From Pseudoalteromonas piratica (GTDB lineage: Bacteria; Pseudomonadota; Gammaproteobacteria; Enterobacterales; Alteromonadaceae), in assembly GCF_000788395.1 (NCBI RefSeq), contig NZ_CP009888.1, positions 733,501 to 797,500 of the forward strand: 64,000 nucleotides of DNA, in the 5' to 3' direction. The notes under the pieces were generated by a model. It saw only the letters and a program-made list of their open reading frames with translations. It did not search any database and was not told the DNA's origin. The position numbers and the translations under genes are program-made. Shown piece by piece: positions 44,494 to 53,368 of the stretch. Numbering within the stretch: position 1 is the stretch's first letter; the number at the start of each line of letters is the position of its first letter.

Positions 44494-45360
44494 GTGAGTC
44501 AAAAAATAAAAATAACTGCAACGCTAAACAGTAGCCAATTGAAACAAAAAGGTGTTGATAAGCCTGTCGAGTATCAGTGGCATTGGTCGCGTATATTTGC
44601 TGCCTTATCGTTAGTGGTGTCAGTTTTATTTTTTATGACTCTTTATGTGTTTCCAAATAATGATGAAGTTGGTACCGAGAAACTTGCTTCAGGTCAGAGT
44701 GCATTGCTAAAAGCAAAAACACTAACTGACGTTACAAAAGTGGAAAAATCACCCTTTAAAGAAACCGAAAAGGTTGCTTTAAGCCAGTCTTCTTTAATGA
44801 AAACGGATAAAGGCTTAGGTACAAAAAGTAGTGATGAATCATTACCAGCTGCGCAAAATGACCCTGAATTACCAAGCGTGAATGAGCAACATGAGCAAAG
44901 CGATTTAGTTGATATTATTGATTCACCTAATACAGAAAAGCTTGAACCTAGCGCTTCAGCAAATGAGCTGATAACACAGTCAGATGAACAACAAACGCTC
45001 TCTGATATTGCACTTGGTGCAAAAATGAATACGCAAAGTGTATCGCGTGCATTATTGTCACGGGATATTATTGGACGAGAGCCTGTGGATATTATTGGTG
45101 AGCGTATTGCGCGGGCAAGTTTTACAAAAAAACTGTATTTTTTTACCGAAGTTAACGGCCTTCAAGGCAAACTCGTGCGCCATAAATGGTATTTTCAAGA
45201 TCAATTACAGGCCGATGTTGAATTATCGATTTATGCTGAGCGTTATCGAACTTATTCATCAAAAAATATCGCGGCACTGCAGTTAGGTATGTGGCGTGTA
45301 GAATTAGTCGCAGAGGGTGAAACCTTAGCGAGCAAGCAATTTATAATTACTGATAAGTAA
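44494..45360 (+). CDS. DUF2914-domain membrane protein
   Basis: Protein of 288 residues beginning at a GTG (44494) with TTAGGGAG before it; the nearby ATG at 44490 is out of frame. It has one transmembrane helix ([20 protein letters not shown], about 30-50), a long charged linker, and a C-terminal DUF2914 beta domain ([30 protein letters not shown]). The function is unknown. It lies just upstream of hemC. Confidence 0.82.
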   Translation: MSQKIKITATLNSSQLKQKGVDKPVEYQWHWSRIFAALSLVVSVLFFMTLYVFPNNDEVGTEKLASGQSALLKAKTLTDVTKVEKSPFKETEKVALSQSSLMKTDKGLGTKSSDESLPAAQNDPELPSVNEQHEQSDLVDIIDSPNTEKLEPSASANELITQSDEQQTLSDIALGAKMNTQSVSRALLSRDIIGREPVDIIGERIARASFTKKLYFFTEVNGLQGKLVRHKWYFQDQLQADVELSIYAERYRTYSSKNIAALQLGMWRVELVAEGETLASKQFIITDK

Positions 45361-45380
45361 AAGGTCAGTGTAGGAAAGTT

Positions 45381-46316
45381 ATGTCACAAGAGAAGTCTAT
45401 CATTCGTATTGCAACCCGCAAAAGTGCGCTGGCACTATGGCAAGCTGAATTTGTTAAAGCTGAGCTTGAAAAACACCATGCTAACTTAGCGGTTGAACTC
45501 GTCCCTATGTCAACGCAGGGCGATAAAATATTAGATACACCGCTGGCAAAAATTGGTGGTAAAGGCTTGTTTGTTAAAGAGCTTGAAGTTGCCATGATGG
45601 AAGGGCGTGCAGACATCGCTGTGCATTCAATGAAAGACGTTCCGGTTGAATTCCCTGATGGACTAGAACTGCATACAATTTGTGAACGTGAAGATCCACG
45701 TGATGCATTTGTATCTAATAAGTACAAATCGCTAGCAGATTTACCGCAGGGCGCTATTGTGGGTACCTCTAGTTTACGTCGTCAGTGCCAGCTAAAAGCG
45801 GCGCGTCCAGATTTAGAAATCCGTGATTTACGCGGTAATGTTAATACGCGTTTAGCAAAACTAGACGCAGGTGAATACGATGCAATTATTCTTGCAGCTG
45901 CAGGTCTTATCCGCTTAGAAATGCCAGAGCGCATTGCTGATTTTATTGCGGCAGAAGACTCATTACCGGCAAATGGTCAAGGTGCAGTGGGTATTGAATG
46001 TCGCAGTGATGATGAAATAACAAAAGCGTTTTTGGCACCTTTAGAGCATACTGAAACACGCTATCGTGTGCTAGCAGAGCGCGCAATGAACCGTAAATTG
46101 CAAGGTGGTTGCCAAGTGCCAATTGGTGCTTTTGCAACGGTCGATGGTAATACACTGACATTGCGTGGCCTTGTGGGGGCGTTAGATGGCTCGGTTATCT
46201 TACAACACACCTTAACAGGTGATGTGGCAAATGCTGAACAAATTGGCGAGCAACTAGCTGAGCATTTATTAGCGCAAGGCGCGAATAAAATTCTTGCAGA
46301 AGTTTACGCAAGTTAA
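45381..46316 (+). CDS. hemC: HemC, porphobilinogen deaminase
   Basis: Condenses four porphobilinogens into hydroxymethylbilane. Its 311 residues include the dipyrromethane-cofactor Cys C244 (GGCQVPIG), [20 protein letters not shown] and [11 protein letters not shown]. It is first of hemC-hemDX-hemY, 20 bp after the DUF2914 gene. Confidence 0.98.
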   Translation: MSQEKSIIRIATRKSALALWQAEFVKAELEKHHANLAVELVPMSTQGDKILDTPLAKIGGKGLFVKELEVAMMEGRADIAVHSMKDVPVEFPDGLELHTICEREDPRDAFVSNKYKSLADLPQGAIVGTSSLRRQCQLKAARPDLEIRDLRGNVNTRLAKLDAGEYDAIILAAAGLIRLEMPERIADFIAAEDSLPANGQGAVGIECRSDDEITKAFLAPLEHTETRYRVLAERAMNRKLQGGCQVPIGAFATVDGNTLTLRGLVGALDGSVILQHTLTGDVANAEQIGEQLAEHLLAQGANKILAEVYAS

Positions 46317-46328
46317 CAAGGAACGACT

Positions 46329-48143
46329 GTGACACATATTTTACTCACCCGGGCTGAAGAAAAAAGCCAGCAACTTGCTGAGCAACTTGCTGAAAAGGCA
46401 ATAACAAGCTCTATTCAGCCTGTGTTAGTGCTTGAAGCTATCACTGTGAGTGAACAGCAACTTAGCATGTTGGATGATGCTGATATTGTGTTATTTGTGT
46501 CACAAGATGCTGCGCGTTTTTTACATACCTTAAAGCCGGAGCTAACAAAAAATAGCATTTGCTTAGCGGTAGGAAAAAGCACCGCAGAAGTGGTAACTGA
46601 GCTCTTTGAGAAACCGTGTGCCAGCCCATTAGTGGAAACAAGCGAAGGCTTACTGGCGATGCCTGAGCTTAATAACGTCGCGAGCAAACGAATTGTGCTG
46701 GTCAAAGGCAAAGGCGGGCGCAATAAACTTGCAAAAGAGCTAAAAGAGCGAGAAGCGATCTTTCAGCCGCTTGCTGTTTATAAGCGTTTAGCGAATCCTG
46801 GATTGACCAAGGCACTCGCCAACGAATGGAAAAACAATGGTGTCGACACTATTGTACTGACCAGCAATGCAAGCATTGATAGTTTTCTCGCTGTTGCATC
46901 CAATAAATCTTGGCTGGCAACACTGACAGTATTTTTAGTGAGTGCACGTTGTGTTGAGTATTTCAACGAAAAAGCCCATGTAAAACAAATTATTAATTGC
47001 CAAGGTGCTGATAACGAAAGCATTTTAAATGCAATATTAGAACAGCATAAACCTCAACAGAGTCACGCTATGGAACAAGAAAAAGATATTACCGCAAAGA
47101 GTACAATCAGCGATAAAGCAGCTAATAAGCCCAAAACAACCACGGAAACGGTGACGGCGCCAACTGAAAAGCAATCCGGTTCTGGTAAAGCAATTGCTGT
47201 TGTTGCCTTGTTAGTATCACTTGCTGCTGTTGGTGGCTTAGGATATGGCTATACGCTGTTTCAACAACAAAAAAACTTTCTTGTTCAGTTAAACAATGAG
47301 AAAAATAGCCTGTCGGAGCAAATTGCAGCGGCAAATGCGCAAGCTATTTCGTTACAAGGGCAAAATCAGCAATTACAAAATGCCCTTTCAGCACAGCTAG
47401 TACAGGCAGAAAGTGCGCTAACGCAGAAAATTGAGCAACAATTACAGGTTGCCAACCAACAAGAGCCAGAGCTTAACCGTGAAGAAGTGAAAAGCCTGTA
47501 TCGCATGGCTGAGTTTAAAGCGCTAGTACAAGCTGACTATTTAGGTGCTGCTGCCATGTTGGCAAGGCTTGATATTTTACTAGAAAGTTTCCCTGGCACG
47601 CAGCCCGCTCGTGAAGCGCTGCATCAAGATATTCAAGCGTTAAATGCTGTGCAAACTGTGGATGTTGAAAACATATACCTAAGGCTTTCGGGGTTAATTG
47701 CCAATTTAGACAAGCTACCACTTAACATGGTTGTGTTGCCTGAAGAGGCAGATAAAGTTAACCAACAAGCCCTTTCGGATAATGTCGATGATTGGCAAGC
47801 AAATCTAAAACGCAGTTGGGATTTGCTGGTGGATGACTTTATTAAAGTGCGCAAACGCACCGCACCGGTAGAGTCATTATTAAGCCAAGAAGAACAAGCG
47901 CTTATTCGTCATCAGCTACGTTTTTATATGGTTCAAGCACAAACGGCTCTGGTTAAGCAGCAAGCGGTTATGTTTACTGCAGCCTTAAAGCAGGCGCAAA
48001 GTGTTTTAACCAATTACTACGATGTACAAGCATCTGAAGTGGTTTACCTTAATAACCAATTAAGTGAACTGCAATCACAGCCCTTAGCGTTTAACCCTGA
48101 ATTTACCTTTAGCTCAGAAGCGGCAATTAAGGAGCTACTATGA
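46329..48143 (+). CDS. hemDX: Fused uroporphyrinogen-III synthase and HemX membrane protein
   Basis: 604 residues starting at GTG. Residues 1 to about 240 are HemD (ILLTRAEEKSQQLAEQL, VLVKGKGGRNKLAKEL, TIVLTSNASIDSF), which closes hydroxymethylbilane to uroporphyrinogen III. From about 248 to the end is HemX: a charged linker, a transmembrane helix (about 288-311), a coiled coil (EQIAAANAQAISLQGQNQQL) and the HemX domain. HemD and HemX are separate genes in E. coli, and here one reading frame spans both without interruption. Met248 (DNA 47070) has no obvious ribosome site, so a fusion is likelier than two products. Confidence 0.93.
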   Translation: MTHILLTRAEEKSQQLAEQLAEKAITSSIQPVLVLEAITVSEQQLSMLDDADIVLFVSQDAARFLHTLKPELTKNSICLAVGKSTAEVVTELFEKPCASPLVETSEGLLAMPELNNVASKRIVLVKGKGGRNKLAKELKEREAIFQPLAVYKRLANPGLTKALANEWKNNGVDTIVLTSNASIDSFLAVASNKSWLATLTVFLVSARCVEYFNEKAHVKQIINCQGADNESILNAILEQHKPQQSHAMEQEKDITAKSTISDKAANKPKTTTETVTAPTEKQSGSGKAIAVVALLVSLAAVGGLGYGYTLFQQQKNFLVQLNNEKNSLSEQIAAANAQAISLQGQNQQLQNALSAQLVQAESALTQKIEQQLQVANQQEPELNREEVKSLYRMAEFKALVQADYLGAAAMLARLDILLESFPGTQPAREALHQDIQALNAVQTVDVENIYLRLSGLIANLDKLPLNMVVLPEEADKVNQQALSDNVDDWQANLKRSWDLLVDDFIKVRKRTAPVESLLSQEEQALIRHQLRFYMVQAQTALVKQQAVMFTAALKQAQSVLTNYYDVQASEVVYLNNQLSELQSQPLAFNPEFTFSSEAAIKELL

Positions 48144-49252
48144 GTAAGGCAATAATTAGCATTGTTATTGCGTTAATTGTCTTAGCACTAGCACCGATTG
48201 CTATTGGTGAAAAAGGCTATGTATTAATCGCGTTTAATGACTACACAATTGAAGGCACGATCACCGCATTTGTGATTGCTGCAATTTTACTGGCCGTGCT
48301 TGGTTTTGTGATTTATAAATTGTTGCGTTATGTTTTCTCGCTCTATGGCGTTACCCGCTTTAAATGGGCATTGCGTGCGGATAAGCGCAAGCAAACTAAT
48401 TTAAAAACAGGTGTATGGCAGTTTATTAATCGCGACTTTGTGGGGGCACAAAAAAGTTTAGCAAAAGCACATGTGCCTGAGGGGTGGGAAAATATCGCCC
48501 AAGCAATTTCTGCACGTGCGGCACTAGAAGCTGGCAACAAAGCGGAAGCAAGACTTCACCTTGAGCAAGTATCTGAAGACGACACCCCTTATATTGCGCA
48601 GATGCTGGTGGAAAGCGAACAAGCTGAACTTGCTAAAGAAAGCATGGAGCAAATCACCAAAAATAAAAAGGCTACAAATCTTGAGCTTGCTAACTTTGCT
48701 GAGTATTTAGTGGCACAGCAAGATTGGTCAACACTTAATGACCAGCTAAGTCGTTTTGAGAAAAAACATGCTCTGAGTGACGAGCAGTGGCAGCAGTTAT
48801 TTGAGCGTTATTTTGCTGCGTTAGACCTAAATGCACTAAACAGTGCGTACGGTAATTTACCTAAAAAGCTAAAAGAAAAAGCCGAGTTTCATTACTTAAT
48901 CAACCTTGCGTTATTTGCCCCTGAGCAAACCGACAAGAGTTTATTAAAACTCGCTAAAGGTGATAAGTACCGCGAAATTTGGCAAGTACTCAGCAAGTGC
49001 ACTAATACCAAGCTTTCAGATTTACAAAAGTTTGTGCAGACGCGTCTTAAAAAATTACCTGAGGACGAAACCTTATTACTTACGCTGGCATACATTGCCA
49101 AAGCACAAGGTGATTTTGAGTTGGCCGGTAAAGTATTTAACAAAGTGCTAAGCAAAGACAATGCAATCAAACATTGGCGTATTGCAGCTGAATGTTTTAG
49201 CCAAACAGGTCAGCTTGATAAAGCCGTGTCGCTTTATCAAACCTATGCTTAG
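48140..49252 (+). CDS. hemY: HemY, heme-operon membrane protein
   Basis: Inner-membrane protein of 370 residues with two N-terminal transmembrane helices (IISIVIALIVLALAPIAIG, GTITAFVIAAILLAVLGF) and a TPR-like helical cytoplasmic or periplasmic part ending in WRIAAECFSQTGQLDKAVSLYQTYA. The E. coli homologue HemY is of the hemCDXY operon and its role is unsettled; it is not the protoporphyrinogen oxidase of the same name. It overlaps the hemDX stop by 4 bases. Confidence 0.95.
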   Translation: MSKAIISIVIALIVLALAPIAIGEKGYVLIAFNDYTIEGTITAFVIAAILLAVLGFVIYKLLRYVFSLYGVTRFKWALRADKRKQTNLKTGVWQFINRDFVGAQKSLAKAHVPEGWENIAQAISARAALEAGNKAEARLHLEQVSEDDTPYIAQMLVESEQAELAKESMEQITKNKKATNLELANFAEYLVAQQDWSTLNDQLSRFEKKHALSDEQWQQLFERYFAALDLNALNSAYGNLPKKLKEKAEFHYLINLALFAPEQTDKSLLKLAKGDKYREIWQVLSKCTNTKLSDLQKFVQTRLKKLPEDETLLLTLAYIAKAQGDFELAGKVFNKVLSKDNAIKHWRIAAECFSQTGQLDKAVSLYQTYA

Positions 49253-49281
49253 TATTTTCGAGAATATTTATTCTTTATTAG

Positions 49282-49306
49282 AAAGCGCCGATCGGCGCTT
49301 TTTTTA
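49282..49306 (+). terminator. Terminator of the hemC-hemDX-hemY operon
   Basis: A perfect 20-base palindrome (AAAGCGCCGA/TCGGCGCTTT) followed by a T run, 30 bp after hemY. Confidence 0.9.
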
Positions 49307-49403
49307 TATTTGTTCGAATAAGGACCTATGTCCTAAGCAATCCTTGCTTTTATAGCTAAACTACGTAGAATCCGCGCAATTTTAAATTTTTAAGGGTCAA
49401 GCC

Positions 49404-50399
49404 ATGATCGATTCAACTCTTCCTCTTCTTGATTTACACCGTCACCTTGATGGAAATGTTCGTTCAGAAACCATTTTAGATCTTGGCCTAAAATTTAATA
49501 TGGATTTGCCAGCAAGCGATGTTGAGTCGCTGCGCCCTCATGTACAAGTAATTGAAAATGAGCCTGATTTACTTGGCTTTTTACAAAAGCTGGATTGGGG
49601 TGTAAAAGTGCTGGGTGATTTAGATGCATGTCGTCGCATTGCCTATGAAAATATGTTTGATGCAAAAGGGCAGGGGCTTGATTATGTTGAGCTGCGTTTT
49701 AGCCCATATTATATGGCGCAAACCCACAACCTAAATATTGCAGACGTAGTTGCTGCGGTTATTGATGGCGTAAAAGCGGGTAGCCGTGAGACGGGCGTAC
49801 AAGCAAAATTGATTGGTATTTTGTCGCGTACTTTTGGTGTTGAAGCATGCCAAGCGGAACTTGATGGCTTACTGGCGCACAAAAATGAGCTTATTGCACT
49901 CGATTTAGCGGGTGACGAGCTTGGTTTCCCAGGTAACTTATTTGAAGGTCACTTTAAACAAGCGCGCGATGCGGGTTTACAAATTACCACTCACGCAGGT
50001 GAAGCTGCAGGCAGCGAAAGCATTTGGCATGCAATTAAAGAGCTTGGCGCAACACGTATTGGTCACGGTGTAAAAGCAATTGAAGACGCCGCGCTGATGG
50101 ATTACCTACGCGATCACCAAATTGGTGTGGAATCGTGCTTAACCAGTAATATTCAAACGAGTACAGTTGCATCAATGGCAACGCACCCTCTAAAGCAATT
50201 TTTAGCACACGGCATATTAGCCACCATTAATACTGATGACCCAAGCGTAAGTAACATTGAAATTCGACACGAATTTGAGGTGGCAGCGCCACAAGCAGGT
50301 TTAACACAGGCTGAAATCACTACAGCACAAAAGAACGCATTACAAATCGCGTTTTTAAGTGATAGTGAGCGTAAAGTGTTAATGGGGAAATATGCGTAA
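49404..50399 (+). CDS. add: Add, adenosine deaminase
   Basis: Zinc enzyme that deaminates adenosine to inosine in purine salvage. Its 331 residues (E. coli Add 333) contain H12 and H14 (LHRHLDGN), THAGEA, RIGHG and NTDDPSV, the complete metal and catalytic set. It is a stand-alone gene with its own terminator. The AbiV cassette begins about 200 bp downstream. Confidence 0.95.
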   Translation: MIDSTLPLLDLHRHLDGNVRSETILDLGLKFNMDLPASDVESLRPHVQVIENEPDLLGFLQKLDWGVKVLGDLDACRRIAYENMFDAKGQGLDYVELRFSPYYMAQTHNLNIADVVAAVIDGVKAGSRETGVQAKLIGILSRTFGVEACQAELDGLLAHKNELIALDLAGDELGFPGNLFEGHFKQARDAGLQITTHAGEAAGSESIWHAIKELGATRIGHGVKAIEDAALMDYLRDHQIGVESCLTSNIQTSTVASMATHPLKQFLAHGILATINTDDPSVSNIEIRHEFEVAAPQAGLTQAEITTAQKNALQIAFLSDSERKVLMGKYA

Positions 50400-50451
50400 T
50401 TTCGCTGATATTTTCAGTAGCATTTGATTTCGTCGCATTGGCGATAGCAGT

Positions 50452-50476
50452 AAAAAGGAGCTAAAAAGCTCCTTTT
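50452..50476 (+). terminator. Terminator after add
   Basis: AAAAAGGAGCT / AGCTCCTTTTT with a 4-base loop and trailing T, about 50 bp after the add stop. Confidence 0.85.
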
Positions 50477-50606
50477 TTGTTTATTAAAGCTAACACATCC
50501 CTGTAAATATCCCTCGTATTGTACCTCCCTGTAAATATCATGCGCCATCCATGGCGCACTCGTTCATTCTTTTTAAACGGCCAAAAAGAACGAACCAAGA
50601 AAAAGC
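50477..50606. other. Intergenic region with short repeats left of the AbiV cassette
   Basis: No gene seen. A 14-base direct repeat (TCCCTGTAAATATC) occurs twice near 50506 and 50526. TGCGCCA-TCCA-TGGCGCA forms a hairpin around 50541-50558, and GTTC...TTTTT/AAAAAGAAC sequences form another near 50566-50596. These resemble genus-specific intergenic repeats. Confidence 0.5.
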
Positions 50607-50760
50607 CGCCCTAAAAATCAAACGGATTCTTCAAACATAATTTAAATGTGAACATAAACGCTATGAATCGGCATCCATGCCTCAGCATAGCTTGCTCGAC
50701 CGCTTCGCTCCCTGTCTCGCATTATTCATTTAAATAATGGTTTCAGGTTTGATTAAAGGG
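50607..50760 (+). repeat. Left inverted repeat of the AbiV cassette
   Basis: About 150 bp that recurs in inverted orientation at 51850-51999. Identical cores include a 45-base block (50690-50734, starting GCTTGCTCGACCGCTTCGCT) and the 20-base TTTAAATGTGAACATAAACG (50641-50660). The ends AAAAATCAAAC and CAGGTTTGATTAA also match between the two copies. Confidence 0.85.
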
Positions 50761-50985
50761 GGAATCTTCCTCAGCAACAGCCTTTAAGGTCACTATTGAG
50801 CAGGTGTTGAATAATTTCATCTGTTCTGTATAGAAAAGAGCAATTCTTCCTTAATATTTTGCAGGCAAGTTGCCCGCTTTCTACAACTTATAAGATGAAG
50901 GTTTTCAATTAACTATCTGACTAGTAACAATTAAATATTGGTGTTATAAGTTGACTTTGAATATAAACAGCAATAATTCAAAGGT

Positions 50986-51657
50986 GTGCAGTTGAGTAAA
51001 AATTTGAAACAGTGGAAAAATACACTCAGCACAAGTGAGATTGCTAATGGAATGAATTTTGCTCAACAAAATGCCAAGCGGCTACTGAGTGATGCTGAAA
51101 AACTGTTTGAACTTGAAAGCTATCCGACGGCTTACTCCATAGCTGTGTTAGCAATTGAAGAGGCTGGGAAAATTTCAATCCTTCGTGAGTTAGCAGTTGC
51201 AAGAGATGGAAAAGAGGTCAAAGACGCTTGGAAAGCTTATCGGACTCATACTAAAAAGAATGTGATGTACGTATTTCCTTTATTGGTCGCAAATGGTTGT
51301 AAAAAACTTCGTGATTTCGGAGGTATTTATTCCGAAGAAAACGATTTTCCAGCGCTACTGGATGATCTAAAGCAAGTTGGTTTTTATACAGACTGCTTAG
51401 GTCAAAAACATTGGGCTGTTCCTAGTCAGGTCATCGACAAAGAAGCAGCCAAAGATATTCTAAGAGTTGCTAGTACTTTGTGTGAACATAGAACATATAC
51501 GCAAAAGGAGTTAGATCTTTGGGTTAAACACATCAAACCTGTGTGGAAATCTTCAATGCCGGAAATGCAAGCAGCTTTAAAAGCATGGTTCACTGAAATG
51601 CTCAATGAAGGTTTAGCAGAAGAGTCTAATGTTTCCTTCGAAGATTTTGTTGGCTAA
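50986..51657 (+). CDS. AbiV-like abortive infection protein
   Basis: Protein of 223 residues resembling the AbiV/HEPN family of phage abortive-infection proteins. It has a helical region with GMNFAQQNAKRLLSDAEKLF, then YSIAVLAIEEAGKISIL (residues 50-66) and a basic AYRTHTKKN motif (about 83-91), the pattern I associate with AbiV. AbiV of Lactococcus blocks phage late translation. The start is either the GTG at 50986 or, better placed after AAAGG, the TTG at 50992. It is the only gene between two inverted repeats and is not linked to its neighbours, which suggests a cassette acquired horizontally. Confidence 0.75.
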   Translation: MQLSKNLKQWKNTLSTSEIANGMNFAQQNAKRLLSDAEKLFELESYPTAYSIAVLAIEEAGKISILRELAVARDGKEVKDAWKAYRTHTKKNVMYVFPLLVANGCKKLRDFGGIYSEENDFPALLDDLKQVGFYTDCLGQKHWAVPSQVIDKEAAKDILRVASTLCEHRTYTQKELDLWVKHIKPVWKSSMPEMQAALKAWFTEMLNEGLAEESNVSFEDFVG

Positions 51658-52200
51658 ATGAGTTATTACTGAGCGTTTAAGGTAGCCTAGCAACACGCCG
51701 TATTTTTGGTTTAAATCGTCTTTAGGATTTACGGTGTAACGGTTTGAGCTAGGTTGTAGTATTACTCAAGGTTTTACAGTGCGTTACCGCTGCCTGAGTT
51801 TAGCGCTTTTGTGGACTTGAAAGCTGTTTTCAAAGTTCACTCCCTCACCCATTAATCAAACCTGAAAGCGGAGTTTAAATGAATAATGCGAGACAGGGAG
51901 CGAAGCGGTCGAGCAAGCCATGTACAATAGGGACGTTGCTTCATGGCGTTTATGTTCACATTTAAATTTTGCTTGAAGAGTTAGTTTGATTTTTGGGCGC
52001 CGAGGGATTCCAAAGGGAGGCCGGCGCAAGCCGCCCTTTGGCTGCTGTCGCCAGCGCGACAAACCAGTTTTAATTCTATAAATAAGTTGAGATTGTGCGC
52101 TTGGGTTAGATTTATTTAGTTACGATATCTATCTAGCAAAACAGCGGTAAGGTCTTTTCACTTTTTGCAAAGGTGTGTTTCATAAATAAAGCAGCTTCCC
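51658..52200. other. Intergenic region right of the AbiV gene
   Basis: No gene is seen. It holds 190 bp of unmatched sequence, then the right inverted repeat (51850-51999). After that comes a GC-rich stretch around 52001-52060 with pairing arms (AAAGGGAGGCCGGCGC near 52011 with GCCGCCCTTTGG near 52029), and AT-rich DNA before the WYL gene stop. Confidence 0.6.
51850..51999 (-). repeat. Right inverted repeat of the AbiV cassette
   Basis: Reverse-complement partner of 50607-50760; the 45-base identical core is 51874-51918. The two repeats bracket about 1.1 kb. An open frame on the minus strand inside this repeat (51856-52062) looks like chance, as it follows the repeat sequence. Confidence 0.85.
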
Positions 52201-52896
52201 TTAACACTCCTTATATTTCTCCTGCACTAGCTTCACATAATGCGCGAGCGATTTATCGTCATGGGTTGTAAATGAAAACTCTGTAAGTGATACCGCTTGA
52301 ATGCGGTCTATACGAAATTCGCGATAGTCGTTTCGTAAGCGGCAAAAAGTGATTAGCGTCCATTTGCCACCCCAATACACCATACCTAAAGGCTCTACAA
52401 GGCGGCTGGTGATTTGCTGTTTGGCATCGGAATAATCAATGTTTACACAGCGGTGTTGCTCTATGCCTTGGCGTAAGGTGAGGGTGAAAGCTTGTTGTGC
52501 TTGGTTATGACTCCAACCCGATACTAAATAGGGCAGATCATCCACTTTTTGTTTTAAGCTACTTGGTAAAACGGCCTCAATTTTAGCAAGTGCAGAATGG
52601 GCTTTATCGGCTAAAACAGGATCCGTCCATTCGCTTACCATGCGACTGCCGAGCATTAAGGCTTGCAGTTCTTCGAGGGTAAACATCATGGGGGGCAGGT
52701 CACATTCTGAAATAAGGTAACCAATGCCTGCTTCGCCTTCGATAGGCACGCCCGATGTTTGTAAGTGTTGAATGTCGCGGTAAATGGTGCGCTCAGATAC
52801 GTTTAGTTTATCTGCTAGCTGTTTGGCGGTTACAGCAAGGCGGCGGCCTTTAAGTAAGTTAACCAGTTGAAATAAACGCTCAGATTTATGCACCAT
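52201..52896 (-). CDS. WYL-domain transcriptional regulator (YafY type)
   Basis: Regulator of 231 residues: an N-terminal winged helix (ERLFQLVNLLKGRRLAVTAK, LNVSERTIYRDIQHLQTSGV) and a C-terminal WYL ligand-binding domain (CVNIDYSDAKQQI, EPLGMVYWGGKWTLITFC, REFRIDRIQAV). Members sense small molecules or nucleic acids. It lies 32 bp downstream of the small ABM-like gene, so probably controls it. WYL regulators also occur near defence genes such as the AbiV gene, but the inverted repeat and a stretch of intergenic DNA separate them. Confidence 0.9.
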   Translation of the reverse strand: MVHKSERLFQLVNLLKGRRLAVTAKQLADKLNVSERTIYRDIQHLQTSGVPIEGEAGIGYLISECDLPPMMFTLEELQALMLGSRMVSEWTDPVLADKAHSALAKIEAVLPSSLKQKVDDLPYLVSGWSHNQAQQAFTLTLRQGIEQHRCVNIDYSDAKQQITSRLVEPLGMVYWGGKWTLITFCRLRNDYREFRIDRIQAVSLTEFSFTTHDDKSLAHYVKLVQEKYKEC

Positions 52897-52928
52897 ATTT
52901 CCTTAATTGAATGTGCTTTACGTGTTAA

Positions 52929-53246
52929 TTATGCGTCACAAGGTGTTTGTGACACTACATCGTAGTGCTCTAAAATAACACTTTCTTTTTCAATTAACTT
53001 GGCGAACTGCTGGCAAATTTCATTTTCATAAAATGCGTCTTGCACACGTTTAGCATCTGCCATAGTGGCAAAGTAAACCACATCAACGTAAATATTGTCG
53101 CTTTGTTGTTTGGCAAGTGATCGGTACAGCACACCGGTTTGGTTATTAAGGAATTGCTGTAAAGCGTCATTAGCAGCTGTGAAATCTGCGGCTTGAGTAG
53201 TTTCTGCAAGTTTGAAATTTACGATTTCGATTACGTTACTCATCAT
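52929..53246 (-). CDS. Small ABM-like (ferredoxin-fold) protein
   Basis: 105 residues, MSNVIEIVNFKLAETTQAAD then FLNNQTGVLYRSLAKQQSD, VDVVYFATMADAKRVQDAF. Its size and beta-alpha-beta pattern fit the dimeric alpha-beta barrel superfamily (antibiotic-biosynthesis monooxygenase-like or dabb), but no catalytic residues mark a specific activity. AAAGGAGA precedes two consecutive ATGs (53246 and 53243). It shares a strand and probably a transcript with the WYL regulator. Confidence 0.6.
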   Translation of the reverse strand: MMSNVIEIVNFKLAETTQAADFTAANDALQQFLNNQTGVLYRSLAKQQSDNIYVDVVYFATMADAKRVQDAFYENEICQQFAKLIEKESVILEHYDVVSQTPCDA

Positions 53247-53326
53247 TTGTCTCCTTTGAAATGATGAGGTTATTTAATCAGGCTGTTATGTCAGGGAGTG
53301 TCAGTAGCAAATGAGCTAGAAAATAA

Positions 53327-53350
53327 AAAAGGAGCCAAATGGCTCCTTTT
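53327..53350 (-). terminator. Terminator for fre
   Basis: AAAAGGAGCCAAATGGCTCCTTTT stem, followed on the minus strand by T-rich sequence, 19 bases after the fre stop. The stem resembles the pepQ terminator. Confidence 0.8.
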
Positions 53351-53368
53351 AGAAAATCACGATATCTA

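Noticed and set aside
47070..48143. Separate hemX gene starting at the internal Met248
   Set aside because: No ribosome site precedes it and the frame is continuous with HemD; a fusion is simpler.
51856..52062. 68-codon minus-strand frame right of the AbiV gene
   Set aside because: It lies inside the right inverted repeat and adjacent GC-rich palindromic DNA, so its frame reflects the repeat.
50477..52200. CRISPR array or toxin-antitoxin partner next to the AbiV gene
   Set aside because: No regularly spaced repeats and no second reading frame with a plausible start; only inverted and short direct repeats.
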